From JAVBMC01 sp031552845 (GTDB lineage: Bacteria; Verrucomicrobiota; Kiritimatiellia; RFP12; DVOR01), in contig JAVBMC010000028.1 in NCBI GenBank assembly GCA_031552845.1, positions 129,381-193,380 on the forward strand: a stretch of 64,000 bases of DNA, written 5' to 3'. Below, in pieces: positions 24,701 through 32,900 of the stretch (position 1 is the stretch's first letter; every line of letters starts with the position of its first letter). The notes beneath the pieces were generated by a model. It ran no database searches. It saw only the letters and a program-made list of their open reading frames with translations, and was not told the DNA's origin. The translations under genes were made by a program, and so were the position numbers.

Positions 24701-26543
24701 GGCGGGATATGGCTTCCAACGCTGGGATGGCGTGCCCGCCGAAGGCCTCGGCAATGCGTTTGATCCCTATGCACCGGTGACCACGGTGACGATGCCCGCG
24801 GCCAATGTTTCGCTGAAGGCGGTGTATGTCAAGAACCCGGGCACGGTGGAGGTGACCTTCGATCCCGACCAAGTCGGCGCGGCTTCGCTCGACGGTCTGG
24901 AATGGAGCATCGACGGCAAGGTCTGGTTCCCGGCCGACACCTCCATCCGCATTCCCGCCGGTACGCAATACATCCACGTGCGTTCCACCGATGGCCGCTG
25001 GCTGGTGCCGAACAACACGCGCATCGCGGTTGCCGCAAGCACCACTAACGATGCGCCGCAGATGGTCAGCATTCCGGTGAAGTTTGCCCCGGCGTTTGAC
25101 GAAGCCGCCCTTGCCGCTGACGCCACCGACGCCACATCCTCTGCCGGTCTCTTCGCCGACGGACAGATGCAGTGGACGGCATTGCAGGTCGGCGTGCGTG
25201 CCAAGCTCGGTCCGCTGGCGTTGCAAGGTAACGCTGCCGATGTCCGTGTCGCCTCCGGCAAGCTTCCTACCGGCCTGAAGCTGGTCATGGCGGCCGATGG
25301 CGCCTACATCAGCGGCATTCCGACCAAGGCGGGTAATTTCAGTGCCACGCTGCGCGCCAAGGCAGGCATGAACAGCGGTGCGGCATTACCCATCAGCCTG
25401 ACGGTCGATCCGCTGCCGGCCGAATACATCGGCACCTTCAATGGTAAAGCCACGCTCGCTACGAACGGCATCCCCCGTAACGGACAGGTGACCATCACCG
25501 TCAGCTCGGTGGGCAAGTTCTCCTTCACCACCACCCTCGGCGGCAAGCGCTTCACCGGCAAGGCCGATGCCTTTGACCTGCGCGACCTCGATGACAATTC
25601 GCTGATGATCACCAACGTTCTGATGAAGAGCACCGGCTCCAAGCCGGAGTCCTATCCGGCGGCATTCATGCTGCGGCTTGAGGAACAAAACTTCGGCACG
25701 TTTGAGTTTGAAGGCGGTAATGGTGAAGCGGCCTTGACCGGCACTGCCGTCCGTAACGGCTGGAAGGATAAAGCCATCGCGCCCGAACGCGCCGAACGCC
25801 TCACCCTCCTGCAGGGTTACTACACGACGCTGATCTTCGCCGACGCTTCCGTGCCGGAACTCGGCGTGGGTTATCTGACGCTGACGGTCGATAAGAAAGG
25901 CGCGGTGCGCGCTTCCGGCAAACTCGCCGACGGCACAAGCATCTTGGCCAGCACCGCCCTCATGTGCTCCATAGATGGCGCGTACGTCATGCTCGCGGTC
26001 TCCCCGAGCAAGTACAAAGGCGGGGAATACTCCGTCCTGCTGAATCTTGCGGGTGATACCGCGGTGCTCTGCGAAAGCCGGCAAATGCGCTGGTGCAGCT
26101 ACGCGCCGAACGCCACGGCGGACGGCGGCTTTGCCTATGATAGCAGCACTGCTCCCGCCGGCACCTTCACGCAAGGCGGCTACTACAGCAAGCTCGACAG
26201 CCTCTACAACGTCTACTACGGCACGCTTGACGGTGTCACCGTTGAGGCCGACGGCTTGATTGACGATACCGATGTTGCATTCAACGCCACCGGCAGCAAC
26301 CTCCAAAAGCTGACAGGTGATCCGCAAACCCTGCGCCTCAACGCCTATCCCAAGACCGGCCTCTTCAGCGGGACGTTCAAGGAAGGCACCCTGACGCGCC
26401 GCGTTTACGGCGCACTCTCACCCTGGGCGTTAGACGCCCAGAGTCTAGCAGGCGCAGGCTTCTACCTTGTGCCCGAAACAACCCCCTTCAAGTACAACCG
26501 CTCTGAGGCCCTGTACTTGACAGAAGAGGCTCCCGCGCCCTGA
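18789..26543 (+). CDS. Giant secreted beta-helix repeat protein
   Basis: A 2584-residue exported protein, probably a surface adhesin or shield (inference). The start at MSVLKQVSRHGIALAV gives a signal peptide cut near AALAA and fits a GGAAGG ribosome site; the longer frame adds 17 unlikely residues. Six modules each open with YVDAANGNDSNDGSSW...KSIQAAID and run into right-handed beta-helix coils of repeated LNNCTLTGNTA-GGGAY units, ending with SIYTGGRVNMGAF. These resemble pectate-lyase-like or polymorphic outer membrane protein repeats. An InlB-like segment lies between modules 4 and 5 and another follows module 6. The last ~645 residues (from about 24609) are shared with the giant protein at 35128-41553. 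No cell-wall or PEP-CTERM anchor is seen. Confidence 0.9.
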   Translation: MSVLKQVSRHGIALAVGLFYIFSATAALAAQTFYVDTANGDGINDGSSWESALKNIQQAINVSAPGDTIIVADGTYRDSITTDNKAITIQSVNGAEFTIIDGGGTSRCATLGSGSDQTATVLNGFTLTHGYGLNGGGVKSGTLNNCILTDNSAESGGGAYFSTLNNCTLIDNTADSGGGGAYSCALNNCTLIDNTATDFGGGGASFCTLNNCTLTGNTADFGGGGADSCTLNNCIVWGNTARGGASDVFACTLAYTCSSDGGTANGCITDEPLFVDAANGDYRLLADSPCAGMGDPALVEADTPMVDSYGKSIYTGGRVNMGAFSTVAGLYVDAANGNDSNDGSSWALAKKSIQAAIDVSIAGDTITVTNGTYAPITTANKTITIQSVNGAAFTTINGGGTSRCATLGSGSGQTATVLNGFTLTHGDDLNGGGVQSGTLNNCTLAGNAADDLAGFGGGAYYSTLNNCTLSGNSAAYGGGAHYCTLNNCTLTGNTANIAGGGADSCTLNNCIVWGNTARGGASDVFACTLSYTCSSDGGTDNGCITDEPLFVDAANGDYRLLADSPCAGMGNPALVEADTPMVDSYGKSIYTGGRVNMGAFSTVAELYVDAANGNDSNNGSSWALAKKSIQAAIDVSIAGDTITVTNGTYAPITNSYNLAITIQSVNGAKFTTIDGTLTPGYPAVTNRCATLGSGGGQNNTILNGFTLTNGAVAADGGGALGGTLNNCTLTDNTTFFKGGGVAHSTLNNCTLIGNTANLGGGAYGSTLNNCTLTGNTASSGGGGAEGSILNNCIVWGNTAPGDTDVYVSMLSYTCSGNGGTANGCIQADPLFVDAANGDYRLQIGSPCINAGTNDLAIGETDLDGNLRINYGTVDMGAYEYTGTYPIYYVAPVGVNTNDGLSLDSPKESIQNAIDTAKAANFTNALILAEGGIYAPITNSYNLPITISKRVSTQTCTIDGGGIARCALLGSVAGSTNTILNGFTLTNGVAAAGGGVYGGTLNHCILIGNRGTATGGGGVTQSMLNHCILIGNSASNGAGAYSCTLNNCILAGNQATSLGGGAYGGTLNNCTLVGNKAAKGGGASGSGTLNNCIVWGNTAASSSDIDGGTLAYTCSSDGTGYRCIQTDPQFVSAVNGDFRIRVGSPCIDTGWNSRVVGTTDFAGNARIQNDTVDMGAYEGGVPGEVFTVELPNPGGTVTPAYQVVEADGEATFTAVSTNRPFAYWLLDGEKFSTNTTVTVENTGTDRTLIAVFQPNDLYVDAAQTDDSGDGLTWATAKKSIQAAIDIAGFDAAITVTNGIYAPIIATNCFFTIQSVNGPDNTIIQGSLSNRCATLMTWDQFEAFDLDDPSTWADDVTLNGFTLTGGQPHGTNFFLMNGGGALGGALSNCVLTANNPERSGGGAARAILTDCTISGNIAPANGGGAVHSLLRNCIITGNEAFAGGGAQGSVLENCTVYGNTAPSGSGGGGISYCNLRSSIVWGNTPYNHADLFSNMIFEYSCTTPLPVAEGQTETWAIASTADDPLFVNAAGGNFRLLADSPCVGTGDPSLVEADTPMVDAYGKSIYTDGRVNMGAFSMANTFYVDAAQADDSGDGLTWATAKQSIQAAIDLTADGDTITVADGTYTPIITDGKAVTIQSVNGADVTIIDAAGARRCAKLLNTEDYDAIDWDSNDIPQATFPQSVLNGFTLANANSDTAAGAGALGGTLINCVVTNNVGAYGGGIDFALAIGCLIAGNTAEYGGGAENSVLLNCTVTGNTATEMAGGVSVSAVTNSIVWGNTSLSLSNGKDDLNLCDIAYSCINTNSYRTTVSDWNISGRTPVGNIFIAPLFVDADNGDFRLLAYSPCIGAGLQDGEPIDMGAFEGGYSPITFAPQNSPLVSTNIVYAAGVAYDELPQLPITNGMRQTGWYDAATDGLLVTTNSIVPGTNTTLYAYWVPATSYVLDLTNGSYNGSARHVLYETYEAEIKANIAQAGYGFQRWDGVPAEGLGNAFDPYAPVTTVTMPAANVSLKAVYVKNPGTVEVTFDPDQVGAASLDGLEWSIDGKVWFPADTSIRIPAGTQYIHVRSTDGRWLVPNNTRIAVAASTTNDAPQMVSIPVKFAPAFDEAALAADATDATSSAGLFADGQMQWTALQVGVRAKLGPLALQGNAADVRVASGKLPTGLKLVMAADGAYISGIPTKAGNFSATLRAKAGMNSGAALPISLTVDPLPAEYIGTFNGKATLATNGIPRNGQVTITVSSVGKFSFTTTLGGKRFTGKADAFDLRDLDDNSLMITNVLMKSTGSKPESYPAAFMLRLEEQNFGTFEFEGGNGEAALTGTAVRNGWKDKAIAPERAERLTLLQGYYTTLIFADASVPELGVGYLTLTVDKKGAVRASGKLADGTSILASTALMCSIDGAYVMLAVSPSKYKGGEYSVLLNLAGDTAVLCESRQMRWCSYAPNATADGGFAYDSSTAPAGTFTQGGYYSKLDSLYNVYYGTLDGVTVEADGLIDDTDVAFNATGSNLQKLTGDPQTLRLNAYPKTGLFSGTFKEGTLTRRVYGALSPWALDAQSLAGAGFYLVPETTPFKYNRSEALYLTEEAPAP
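19461..20746 (+). repeat. Near-identical 828-bp-offset tandem duplication inside the giant gene
   Basis: The stretch 19461-19918 recurs almost base for base at 20289-20746, an offset of exactly 828 bp (276 codons). Only scattered substitutions are visible. The reading frame is kept, so a recombination event would remove or add one module without a frameshift. Confidence 0.9.
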
Positions 26544-26586
26544 ACGGAAGCGAGACCAGCCAACATAAAGACGGAATAATATTAAA

Positions 26587-26624
26587 GGGAAGGGCGCGGC
26601 GCCAACCGCGCCCTTCCCTGTTTT
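26587..26624 (+). terminator. Rho-independent terminator of the giant beta-helix gene
   Basis: GGGAAGGGCGCGG pairs perfectly with CCGCGCCCTTCCC across a short loop, followed by TGTTTT, 44 nt after the stop codon. Confidence 0.9.
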
Positions 26625-26923
26625 AAAAGCGCTGTAAGTGAATTGATTGATCCGTCGGATTAGACTGATCGGTCTGATTTTTGTGCCGGCGGGGACGCCG
26701 GCGTTCCCAGAGGCTGGCATGTTGCGGCTAAACACGGCGCGGCGGTCTCGGCGAGACCGACCAAGCCGGCAGATCCGATTGGCCAAACGGGGATTCGTGC
26801 ACGGGTTCGGGGAGGTGAAAGGGGGAGTTGGGGGTGTTTTTGGGGGTGGGTACAAAAGCGGGCGGCGTTTTGGTTTGATATTTACTTTCATGGGGTTTCG
26901 TGTTATCCTATGGGCGTGGCGTT
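26625..26923 (+). other. Intergenic stretch without a gene
   Basis: It contains short GC-rich inverted repeats such as CGGTCTCGGCGAGACCG and the GCCGGCGGGGACGCCGGC palindrome. It is probably the upstream region of the TadC-like gene. No clear promoter or reading frame was seen. Confidence 0.4.
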
Positions 26924-27886
26924 ATGGTAGCCGTCGTTCTTAAATATTTGGCAATCGCGGGTTGGTCTGCTTGTGTAGGCGGATTGGTTTGGTATTGTCT
27001 GGCGGCGGCGCGGCGGATTACGTATGTGACGCTGGCGGATGGGCGGCAGCAGGAGCGGAAGATTCCGTTTGTGTTCAGGTTGCTGTTGCCGTTTGTGCCG
27101 AACTTGGATGGGTTGGTGATGCGCCCGGGTTTGGAGAAGAAGCGGAACGCCGCGGAGCGGAAGCTGGTGGCGGCGGGGTTTGACGGGCTGTTGTCGGGGC
27201 GGGAGTTTGTGGCGCTGCAGTTTATGATGCCGTTGCTGGGGGCGGTGGTGTGCGGATTGTTGTTGTGGGGGCTGTCGTCAATGGAGGCGTCGAGTGCGCA
27301 GGCGGCAGGGGCTACGGCGGCGCAGGCCGAGGAGGCGGGGTTGGGGGAGATGGCGCCGATGCTGCTGTTGGGCGGGGTGACGTTGTTTTATCTGTTTCCG
27401 CTGATGTGGCTGAAGGGGGCGTTGAAGGCACGGCATAAGGAGATTTTGCGGGCGCTGCCGTTTGTGTTGGATCTGCTGACGCTGTCGGTGGAGTCGGGGT
27501 TGGATTTTATGAGCGCGTTGCAGCGGAATTGCGAGCGGCGGAAGCTGGATGCGTTGAATGAGGAGTTGATCCGGATGATCCGGGAGATTCAGGTGGGGAC
27601 GCCGCGCAGGACGGCGTTGAAGAATCTGGCGGCGCGGGTGGATCTGTCGGACTTGCGGTCGGTGACGCATGCGTTGGTGCAGGCGGATGAGCTGGGGGTG
27701 AGTATCGGGGCAATTTTGCGGATTCAGTCGGATCAGATGCGGCAGCGGCGGTTTGAGCGGGCTGAGAAGCTGGCGAATGAGGCACCGACGAAGATGCTGG
27801 CGCCGTTGATGTTGTGTATTTTTCCGGCGACGATTATTATTCTGATGGGGCCGGTGTTGTTGCGGGCGATGGAGAATATGATGTAA
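26924..27886 (+). CDS. tadC: TadC / type II secretion F-domain membrane protein
   Basis: A 320-residue inner-membrane protein of the GspF/TadC family, the platform component of Tad pili and type II secretion systems. There is a membrane segment at the N-terminus, two more at about 100-120 and 150-175, the cytoplasmic T2SSF domain (ILRALPFVLDLLTLSVESGLDFMSAL ... DLRSVTHALVQADELGVSIGAIL), and a last membrane segment, APLMLCIFPATIIILMGPV. The ATG at 26924 is preferred over an upstream GTG at 26900, but neither has a strong ribosome site. An FHA gene starts 34 nt downstream, and a prepilin peptidase lies further on, supporting a pilus or secretion role. No TadA ATPase or pilin is in the window. 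Confidence 0.82.
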   Translation: MVAVVLKYLAIAGWSACVGGLVWYCLAAARRITYVTLADGRQQERKIPFVFRLLLPFVPNLDGLVMRPGLEKKRNAAERKLVAAGFDGLLSGREFVALQFMMPLLGAVVCGLLLWGLSSMEASSAQAAGATAAQAEEAGLGEMAPMLLLGGVTLFYLFPLMWLKGALKARHKEILRALPFVLDLLTLSVESGLDFMSALQRNCERRKLDALNEELIRMIREIQVGTPRRTALKNLAARVDLSDLRSVTHALVQADELGVSIGAILRIQSDQMRQRRFERAEKLANEAPTKMLAPLMLCIFPATIIILMGPVLLRAMENMM

Positions 27887-27920
27887 GGCCGGTTGCGGCA
27901 GGGAGGGATGTTTTGGGGCT

Positions 27921-29246
27921 ATGAGTGAATATTGTTTGCGGTTTTTGTCGGGTCCGCGCGCAGGGACGGTGTTTAAGATGGAGGGGAAGCAGGCGCGTTT
28001 GGGGCGGTCGTCGGGTAACGAGATCGCGATCAAGGATCCGTTGCTGTCGCGCGACCACTGCCTGTTTGAGGTGAATGACGGAGAGCTGTATCTGACTGAC
28101 TTGGCGAGCGCGAATGAGACGTTCGTGAATGAGGTGGCGATTGATGAGGTGCGCCTAATGCCGGGCGATATGGTGATTGTGGGGGAGTCGCACATCCGCG
28201 TGGAGCTGGCGGGCAAGGAAGCCGAAGCGGCGGCGCTGGCGGTGGAGCATGGGGGCAACCGAATCGATTTGGGCTTTGGCAAGGAACAGGGTGAAGCGAA
28301 ACACAAGGGCGGGCTGCGGATGATTTTGTGGCTGGCGGCGGGCGTCTGCGTGCTGCTGGGGGGAACGGTGTTTATTTTGGAGTCGGGCAATCTGCTGGGC
28401 GGCGGAGAGGAAACTGCAGCTCCTGCGCCGGTGGTTGAGGATAAGACGTTTGAGGTGTATTATGAGTGTCTGGATGTGGGCATTGATGAATCGCTGCGGT
28501 ATGAAATCCGTTTGACGGCGGAGCGTGAGTTGTCGTCCGTGCGCGATGTGTACTCGGAGAAGTCGACGGCTACGCATCGGGATAAGACGAAGAAGGATGT
28601 GAGTCCGGAGTTGATTGCCCAGCTGGCTGAGAGCATCCGTAATGCGGGCTTCTACCGTTTGAATGAGGACTTGACGGGCGTGGCGCCGAATCGGGAGCAT
28701 CATAAGGAATACCGTTTGCTGGTGATTGACGGCAAGGCGATTCACCGCTGCCGCGTGTTGAACCGGCCATTGCCGGATGAGTTTATTGCGGCGCAGGAGC
28801 GGTTGGAGTCGTTCGCGAAGAATGAGCTGGGGACGTGGACGGATCATCTGTCGGTGGATGAGCTGCTGGCGGAATCGCGCAAGGCGTATGATATCGCTTA
28901 CTCGTTCGAGCGCGACAAGGATTTGAAGCTGGGAAACTTGTGGGAGGCGTTGAAGCAGTATCAGCTGGCGCTGCTGCACATGGAGACGCTGGATCCGAAG
29001 CCGGAATATTTTGAGGATACGCGCACACGCATCGAGGCGGTGACGAAGGCGATTGATGAGATGTGCCGCACGCGGAGCGTCGAGGCGGAGCGGACTTACA
29101 GCTTGAAGCTTTACCGTGAATCGCGGCAGGCACAGAAGGAGATTTTGGAGATTGTGCCGGACCGCTCGGACGACCGTTATAAGACGGCGGAGCGAAAAAT
29201 CCTGCAGATTGACAGCGCCGTGCAGGCGGAACGGAACCGGCGTTAA
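27921..29246 (+). CDS. FHA domain membrane protein
   Basis: A 441-residue protein. The N-terminal forkhead-associated domain (about 1-100) shows GRSSGNEIAIKDPLLSRDHC and the FVNEVAI strand, a phosphothreonine-binding fold. A single membrane segment follows (ILWLAAGVCVLLGGTVFIL, about 135-153). The C-terminal ~270 residues are a beta domain, probably outside the cytoplasm, followed by helical TPR-like sequence (SYSLKLYRESRQAQKEIL-type helices). FHA proteins often tune secretion machinery in response to protein kinases; here it lies between a TadC-like gene and a PEGA gene, so a regulatory or assembly role in that apparatus is inferred. Confidence 0.82.
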   Translation: MSEYCLRFLSGPRAGTVFKMEGKQARLGRSSGNEIAIKDPLLSRDHCLFEVNDGELYLTDLASANETFVNEVAIDEVRLMPGDMVIVGESHIRVELAGKEAEAAALAVEHGGNRIDLGFGKEQGEAKHKGGLRMILWLAAGVCVLLGGTVFILESGNLLGGGEETAAPAPVVEDKTFEVYYECLDVGIDESLRYEIRLTAERELSSVRDVYSEKSTATHRDKTKKDVSPELIAQLAESIRNAGFYRLNEDLTGVAPNREHHKEYRLLVIDGKAIHRCRVLNRPLPDEFIAAQERLESFAKNELGTWTDHLSVDELLAESRKAYDIAYSFERDKDLKLGNLWEALKQYQLALLHMETLDPKPEYFEDTRTRIEAVTKAIDEMCRTRSVEAERTYSLKLYRESRQAQKEILEIVPDRSDDRYKTAERKILQIDSAVQAERNRR

Positions 29247-29282
29247 GCGGCCCCGGCAAAGCCAAAGAGAGGATTGCGTATT

Positions 29283-30599
29283 ATGATTCGTAAGTTTATG
29301 ATGTTGGGGTGTTTGCTCCTGACGGGTGTGGCGCTGGCGGCACCGACGGGCGTGTTGGTGAAGGTCGTGTCGCAGCCCGATGGTGCGAAGGTGGAGTTGA
29401 ACCGCGAAGAGATCGGTATCGCGCCGATCGTCAAGGATGCGGTGGCGCCGGGGACGTATCTGCTGTCGGTGAAGAAGCCAGGGTATGAGACGTTTTATCA
29501 GACGTTGAACTTGTCGATGGATACGCCGCGGGAGCTGATCACGGCGGTGCTGCGGCCGGTGACGGGCGTGCTGGTTTTGAAGAGTACGCCATCCGGCGCG
29601 GAGGTGATGAAGGGGCGGGTTTCGCTGGGCAAAACGCCGTTGGTTTGCACCTCGCTGCCGTTGGGCGATTATCAGCTGCTGGTGGTGACGCCGGGGTATC
29701 AGGAGAAGCTGCTGGAGGTTAGTTTGACCGACCGCACGCCGGTGCGCAGGGAGATTGATTTAACGTCGGACTCGGGAACGCTGGAGGTGCGTTCGGAACC
29801 GGCTGGAGCCGAGGTGCGGGTGAATGGGATTTTGCGCGGCACGGCACCTTGCACGGTGGAGCGGATTACCGGGAAGAGCGCGGCGGAGATTACGGTGACG
29901 ATGGAGGGGTATGAGAAATATTCGTCGTCGGTCAAGCTCTCGCCGGGTGAGGTGCAGCAGCTGGATGTGGTGTTGAAGGCGCTGCCGGGCTCGCTGCGGG
30001 TGGTGACTATTCCGTCCAATGCCCGCGTGTATATGGATGACGATTATCAGGGGCTGTCGGATTTGACGCTGCCGAAAGTGGCGGCGGGCGAACGCCGGGT
30101 GCGCGTGGAGAAGCCGGGGTATGAGCCGATGGCGCGCAATGTCACGGTGAAGATGGATGCCGAAGTGACGGAGGAGTTCCGCTTGGAGTCCAACATGGGT
30201 ACGCTGAGCATCGTGACTTCGCCTGCGGGCGCTTCGGTGTTTCTTGATGGCAAGAGCTCGGGCACGACCCGCTCGAAAGCCGGTGAGACGACGAACCTTT
30301 CCGACCCATTGGTGTTGAAGGATATCGCGGGCGGCAAACGGAAGGTGAAGGTTTCTGCCAAGGGCTATTCCGACGAAGAGCGCGAGGTGGAGATTGAGGC
30401 CGGGAAGACTGCGACCGCGCAGTTTACGCTGGTGAAGAAGTTCATCCCCGACTATGAAGTGACGACGCGTTCGGGAGCGAAGAAGACGGGCGTTTTGATT
30501 TATAAGAGTGACGAAGAAATCCGTTTGGAACTGCGCCCCGGCGTGACGACATCGATTCCTGTGCATGAAGTGCGTGAGCATGGACCTTTAGTGGACTAG
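29283..30599 (+). CDS. PEGA-domain exported protein
   Basis: A 438-residue protein with a signal peptide (MIRKFMMLGCLLLTGVALAA) and five tandem PEGA-like beta modules of ~70 residues. The modules start near VKVVSQPDGAKVELN, LVLKSTPSGAEVMKG, LEVRSEPAGAEVRVN, LRVVTIPSNARVYMD and LSIVTSPAGASVFLD. Each contains an S-x-PxGA-x-V core and a later KPGYE or equivalent turn. PEGA modules are common in surface and S-layer-related proteins and probably bind glycans or other proteins. The ATG at 29283 is chosen because AGAGAGGA lies 9 nt upstream; the longer frame starts at TTG. It is co-directional with and close to the FHA gene. Confidence 0.88.
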   Translation: MIRKFMMLGCLLLTGVALAAPTGVLVKVVSQPDGAKVELNREEIGIAPIVKDAVAPGTYLLSVKKPGYETFYQTLNLSMDTPRELITAVLRPVTGVLVLKSTPSGAEVMKGRVSLGKTPLVCTSLPLGDYQLLVVTPGYQEKLLEVSLTDRTPVRREIDLTSDSGTLEVRSEPAGAEVRVNGILRGTAPCTVERITGKSAAEITVTMEGYEKYSSSVKLSPGEVQQLDVVLKALPGSLRVVTIPSNARVYMDDDYQGLSDLTLPKVAAGERRVRVEKPGYEPMARNVTVKMDAEVTEEFRLESNMGTLSIVTSPAGASVFLDGKSSGTTRSKAGETTNLSDPLVLKDIAGGKRKVKVSAKGYSDEEREVEIEAGKTATAQFTLVKKFIPDYEVTTRSGAKKTGVLIYKSDEEIRLELRPGVTTSIPVHEVREHGPLVD

Positions 30600-30606
30600 G
30601 TGATTT

Positions 30607-31530
30607 ATGGAAAATGTAGTGATTATCGGCAGCGGTCCGGCGGGATTGACTGCGGCGGTTTATGCCGCGCGGGCGAATTTGAATCCGGTGGTGATTGAGG
30701 GGATGCAGCCCGGCGGGCAGCTGACGCAGACGACGGATATCGAGAACTATCCGGGGTTTGCGGAACCGATCGGCGGCTTTGATTTGATGCTGGCGATGAA
30801 GGCGCAGGCGGAGCGTTGTGGCGCGCGGGTCATGTCGGATGCAGTGACGGCGTGCGATCTGTCGGGCGAGGTGAAGAAGGTCACGCTGATGGCCGGCGGC
30901 GAGCTTGAGGCGCGCTGCGTGATTATCGCGACGGGGGCCACGGCGCGGTATCTGAATCTGCCGAATGAGCAGGCGTTGATCGGCAAGGGCGTTTCGGGCT
31001 GTGCGACGTGCGATGGGTCGTTCTTTCGAGATCAAGCGGTGGCGGTGGTCGGCGGCGGCGATACGGCGTGCGAAGATGCGTTGTATCTGGCGCGGATCTG
31101 TTCATCAGTGACGCTGCTGCACCGGCGCGATGAGCTGCGGGCTTCCAAGGTGATGGCGCAGCGGGTGGTGGAGCATCCGAAAATTAAGGTGATGTGGGAC
31201 ACGGTTGTGGAAGATGTGCTCGATGCCGCCAAGGGCGAAGTGACGGCGGTGCGCGTGAAGAACGTGAAGACCGGCGCAGTGAGCGAGCTGCCGGTGAATG
31301 CGCTGTTTGTGGCAATCGGCCATACGCCGAATACGGATTTATTCAAAGAGCAGCTGGCACGTGATGTCGATGGATATTTGATTGCAGAGGGCGTAAAGAC
31401 TTCGATTGAAGGAGTCTTTGTTGCGGGCGATGTGGCGGACCGCCATTACAAGCAGGCGGTGGTTGCCGCCGGTGCCGGTTGCCGTGCGGCGCTCGAGGCT
31501 GAACGCTTTTTAACAGAACACAGTGTATAA
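30607..31530 (+). CDS. trxB: Thioredoxin-disulfide reductase
   Basis: A 307-residue FAD- and NADPH-dependent enzyme that reduces thioredoxin in the cytoplasm. It has the N-terminal FAD motif GSGPAGLTAAVYAARA (about 8-23), the redox pair CATCDG with Cys132 and Cys135, and the NADPH motif VVGGGDTACEDALYLA. The C-terminal motif GVFVAGDVADRHYKQAVVAAGAG is also present. Length is normal for low-molecular-weight TrxB. It begins 7 nt after the PEGA gene and is followed 14 nt later by glmM. Confidence 0.96.
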   Translation: MENVVIIGSGPAGLTAAVYAARANLNPVVIEGMQPGGQLTQTTDIENYPGFAEPIGGFDLMLAMKAQAERCGARVMSDAVTACDLSGEVKKVTLMAGGELEARCVIIATGATARYLNLPNEQALIGKGVSGCATCDGSFFRDQAVAVVGGGDTACEDALYLARICSSVTLLHRRDELRASKVMAQRVVEHPKIKVMWDTVVEDVLDAAKGEVTAVRVKNVKTGAVSELPVNALFVAIGHTPNTDLFKEQLARDVDGYLIAEGVKTSIEGVFVAGDVADRHYKQAVVAAGAGCRAALEAERFLTEHSV

Positions 31531-31544
31531 GAAGGAACAAACCA

Positions 31545-32900
31545 ATGGGTAAGTTATTCGGAACGGATGGCATTCGAGGAACTGCAAATGTATGGCCGGT
31601 GACGCCTGAGATTGCTCTGAAAGTCGGGCATGCTTTGGCACATTTGTATGAGGCCGATGGCCCGAAGCGCCGGAAGATCGTGATTGGTAAAGATACCCGT
31701 CTGTCGGGCTATATGCTGGAGTCGGCGCTGACGAGCGGTTTGGTTTCGGGCGGCATGGACGTGCTGCTGGTCGGGCCGATGTCGACCCCGGCTGTGGCGC
31801 ACTTGGTGCGGTCGCTCTCCGCCGATGCGGGGGTGATGCTGACGGCGTCCCACAATCCTTACATGGACAACGGCATTAAGATTTTCAACTCCGAGGGTTA
31901 TAAGCTGACCGACGCTCAGGAAGATGAAATCACCGCGCTGGTATTGGATCCCGATGCGCAGCTGCGTCGGCCTTCACGGCTGGGTAAGGTGAAGCGCGTG
32001 GATGACGCCCGCGGCCGTTATATCGAGTTTGCCAAAGCGACGGTGCGGAATGAAACGCTCGACGGTTTGAAGATCGTGTTGGACTGCGCAAATGGCGGTG
32101 CGTATGACCTGGGGCCTGACGTGTTTGCCGAGCTGGGCGCAAATCTGACCGTGCTGTCGAACAAGCCGGACGGGTACAATATCAACGTCAATTGCGGCGC
32201 CATGCATCCGGAGGTGATGGGCGCAAAGGTGCGCGAACTCGGTGCCGATGTGGGCATTGCGTTGGACGGCGATGCCGACCGTTTGATTTTGTGCGATGCC
32301 AACGGCCAGGTGGTTGACGGCGACCGCGTGATGGCGATGTGCGCAATCGATATGAACACCCGCGGCCGTTTGGTGGATAATACGCTGGTGGTGACGTCCA
32401 TGAGTAACTTGGGTTTGCACCATGCGTTGGCCAAGCACGGCATCAAGGTGGAAATCACCGATGTCGGCGACCGTTACGTGATTGACCGGATGCGCGAGAA
32501 GGGCTACAACCTCGGCGGCGAGAAGTCCGGGCATTTGATCATGCATGACTTTGTGACTACGGGCGACGGCGTGATTTCGGCTTTGCAGGTGATGCGCCTG
32601 ATGTATAAGACCGGCAAGTCGTTAGCCGAGCTGGCCGATTGCATGACCGAATATCCGCAGAAACTCCTTGGCCTGAAGGTGAAGGAGAAGAAGCCGATTG
32701 AAGAAGTGCCGATTTTGCACCAGACGATTCAAGCCTGTGAAAAGGCCATGAATGGCCAAGGGCGCGCCGTGGTGCGCTACTCCGGCACGGAGGCGAAAAT
32801 CCGCGTATTGGTCGAGGCGTCCGAACAGCGGCTGGTTGACGAATGGGTCCTGAAGCTGACCGACGCGATCGTCAAGGGGCTGGAGGTTGAATCGCTGTGA
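31545..32900 (+). CDS. glmM: Phosphoglucosamine mutase
   Basis: A 451-residue enzyme that converts glucosamine-6-phosphate to glucosamine-1-phosphate, the entry to UDP-GlcNAc and so to peptidoglycan and lipopolysaccharide. The phosphoserine loop MLTASHNPYMDNGIK has the active Ser at about 102, and the metal loop is LDGDADRL (about 242). The sugar-binding GGEKSGH loop and the phosphate-binding VRYSGTEAKIRVLVE are near the C-terminus. A good GAAGGA site precedes the ATG. The stop overlaps the prepilin peptidase start as TGATG. Confidence 0.97.
   Translation: MGKLFGTDGIRGTANVWPVTPEIALKVGHALAHLYEADGPKRRKIVIGKDTRLSGYMLESALTSGLVSGGMDVLLVGPMSTPAVAHLVRSLSADAGVMLTASHNPYMDNGIKIFNSEGYKLTDAQEDEITALVLDPDAQLRRPSRLGKVKRVDDARGRYIEFAKATVRNETLDGLKIVLDCANGGAYDLGPDVFAELGANLTVLSNKPDGYNINVNCGAMHPEVMGAKVRELGADVGIALDGDADRLILCDANGQVVDGDRVMAMCAIDMNTRGRLVDNTLVVTSMSNLGLHHALAKHGIKVEITDVGDRYVIDRMREKGYNLGGEKSGHLIMHDFVTTGDGVISALQVMRLMYKTGKSLAELADCMTEYPQKLLGLKVKEKKPIEEVPILHQTIQACEKAMNGQGRAVVRYSGTEAKIRVLVEASEQRLVDEWVLKLTDAIVKGLEVESL

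Noticed and set aside
24135..26327. Long antisense frames over the C-terminal module of the beta-helix giant
   Set aside because: They are low-complexity Arg/Gly/Val translations of the complementary strand; the sense strand is conserved with the second giant.
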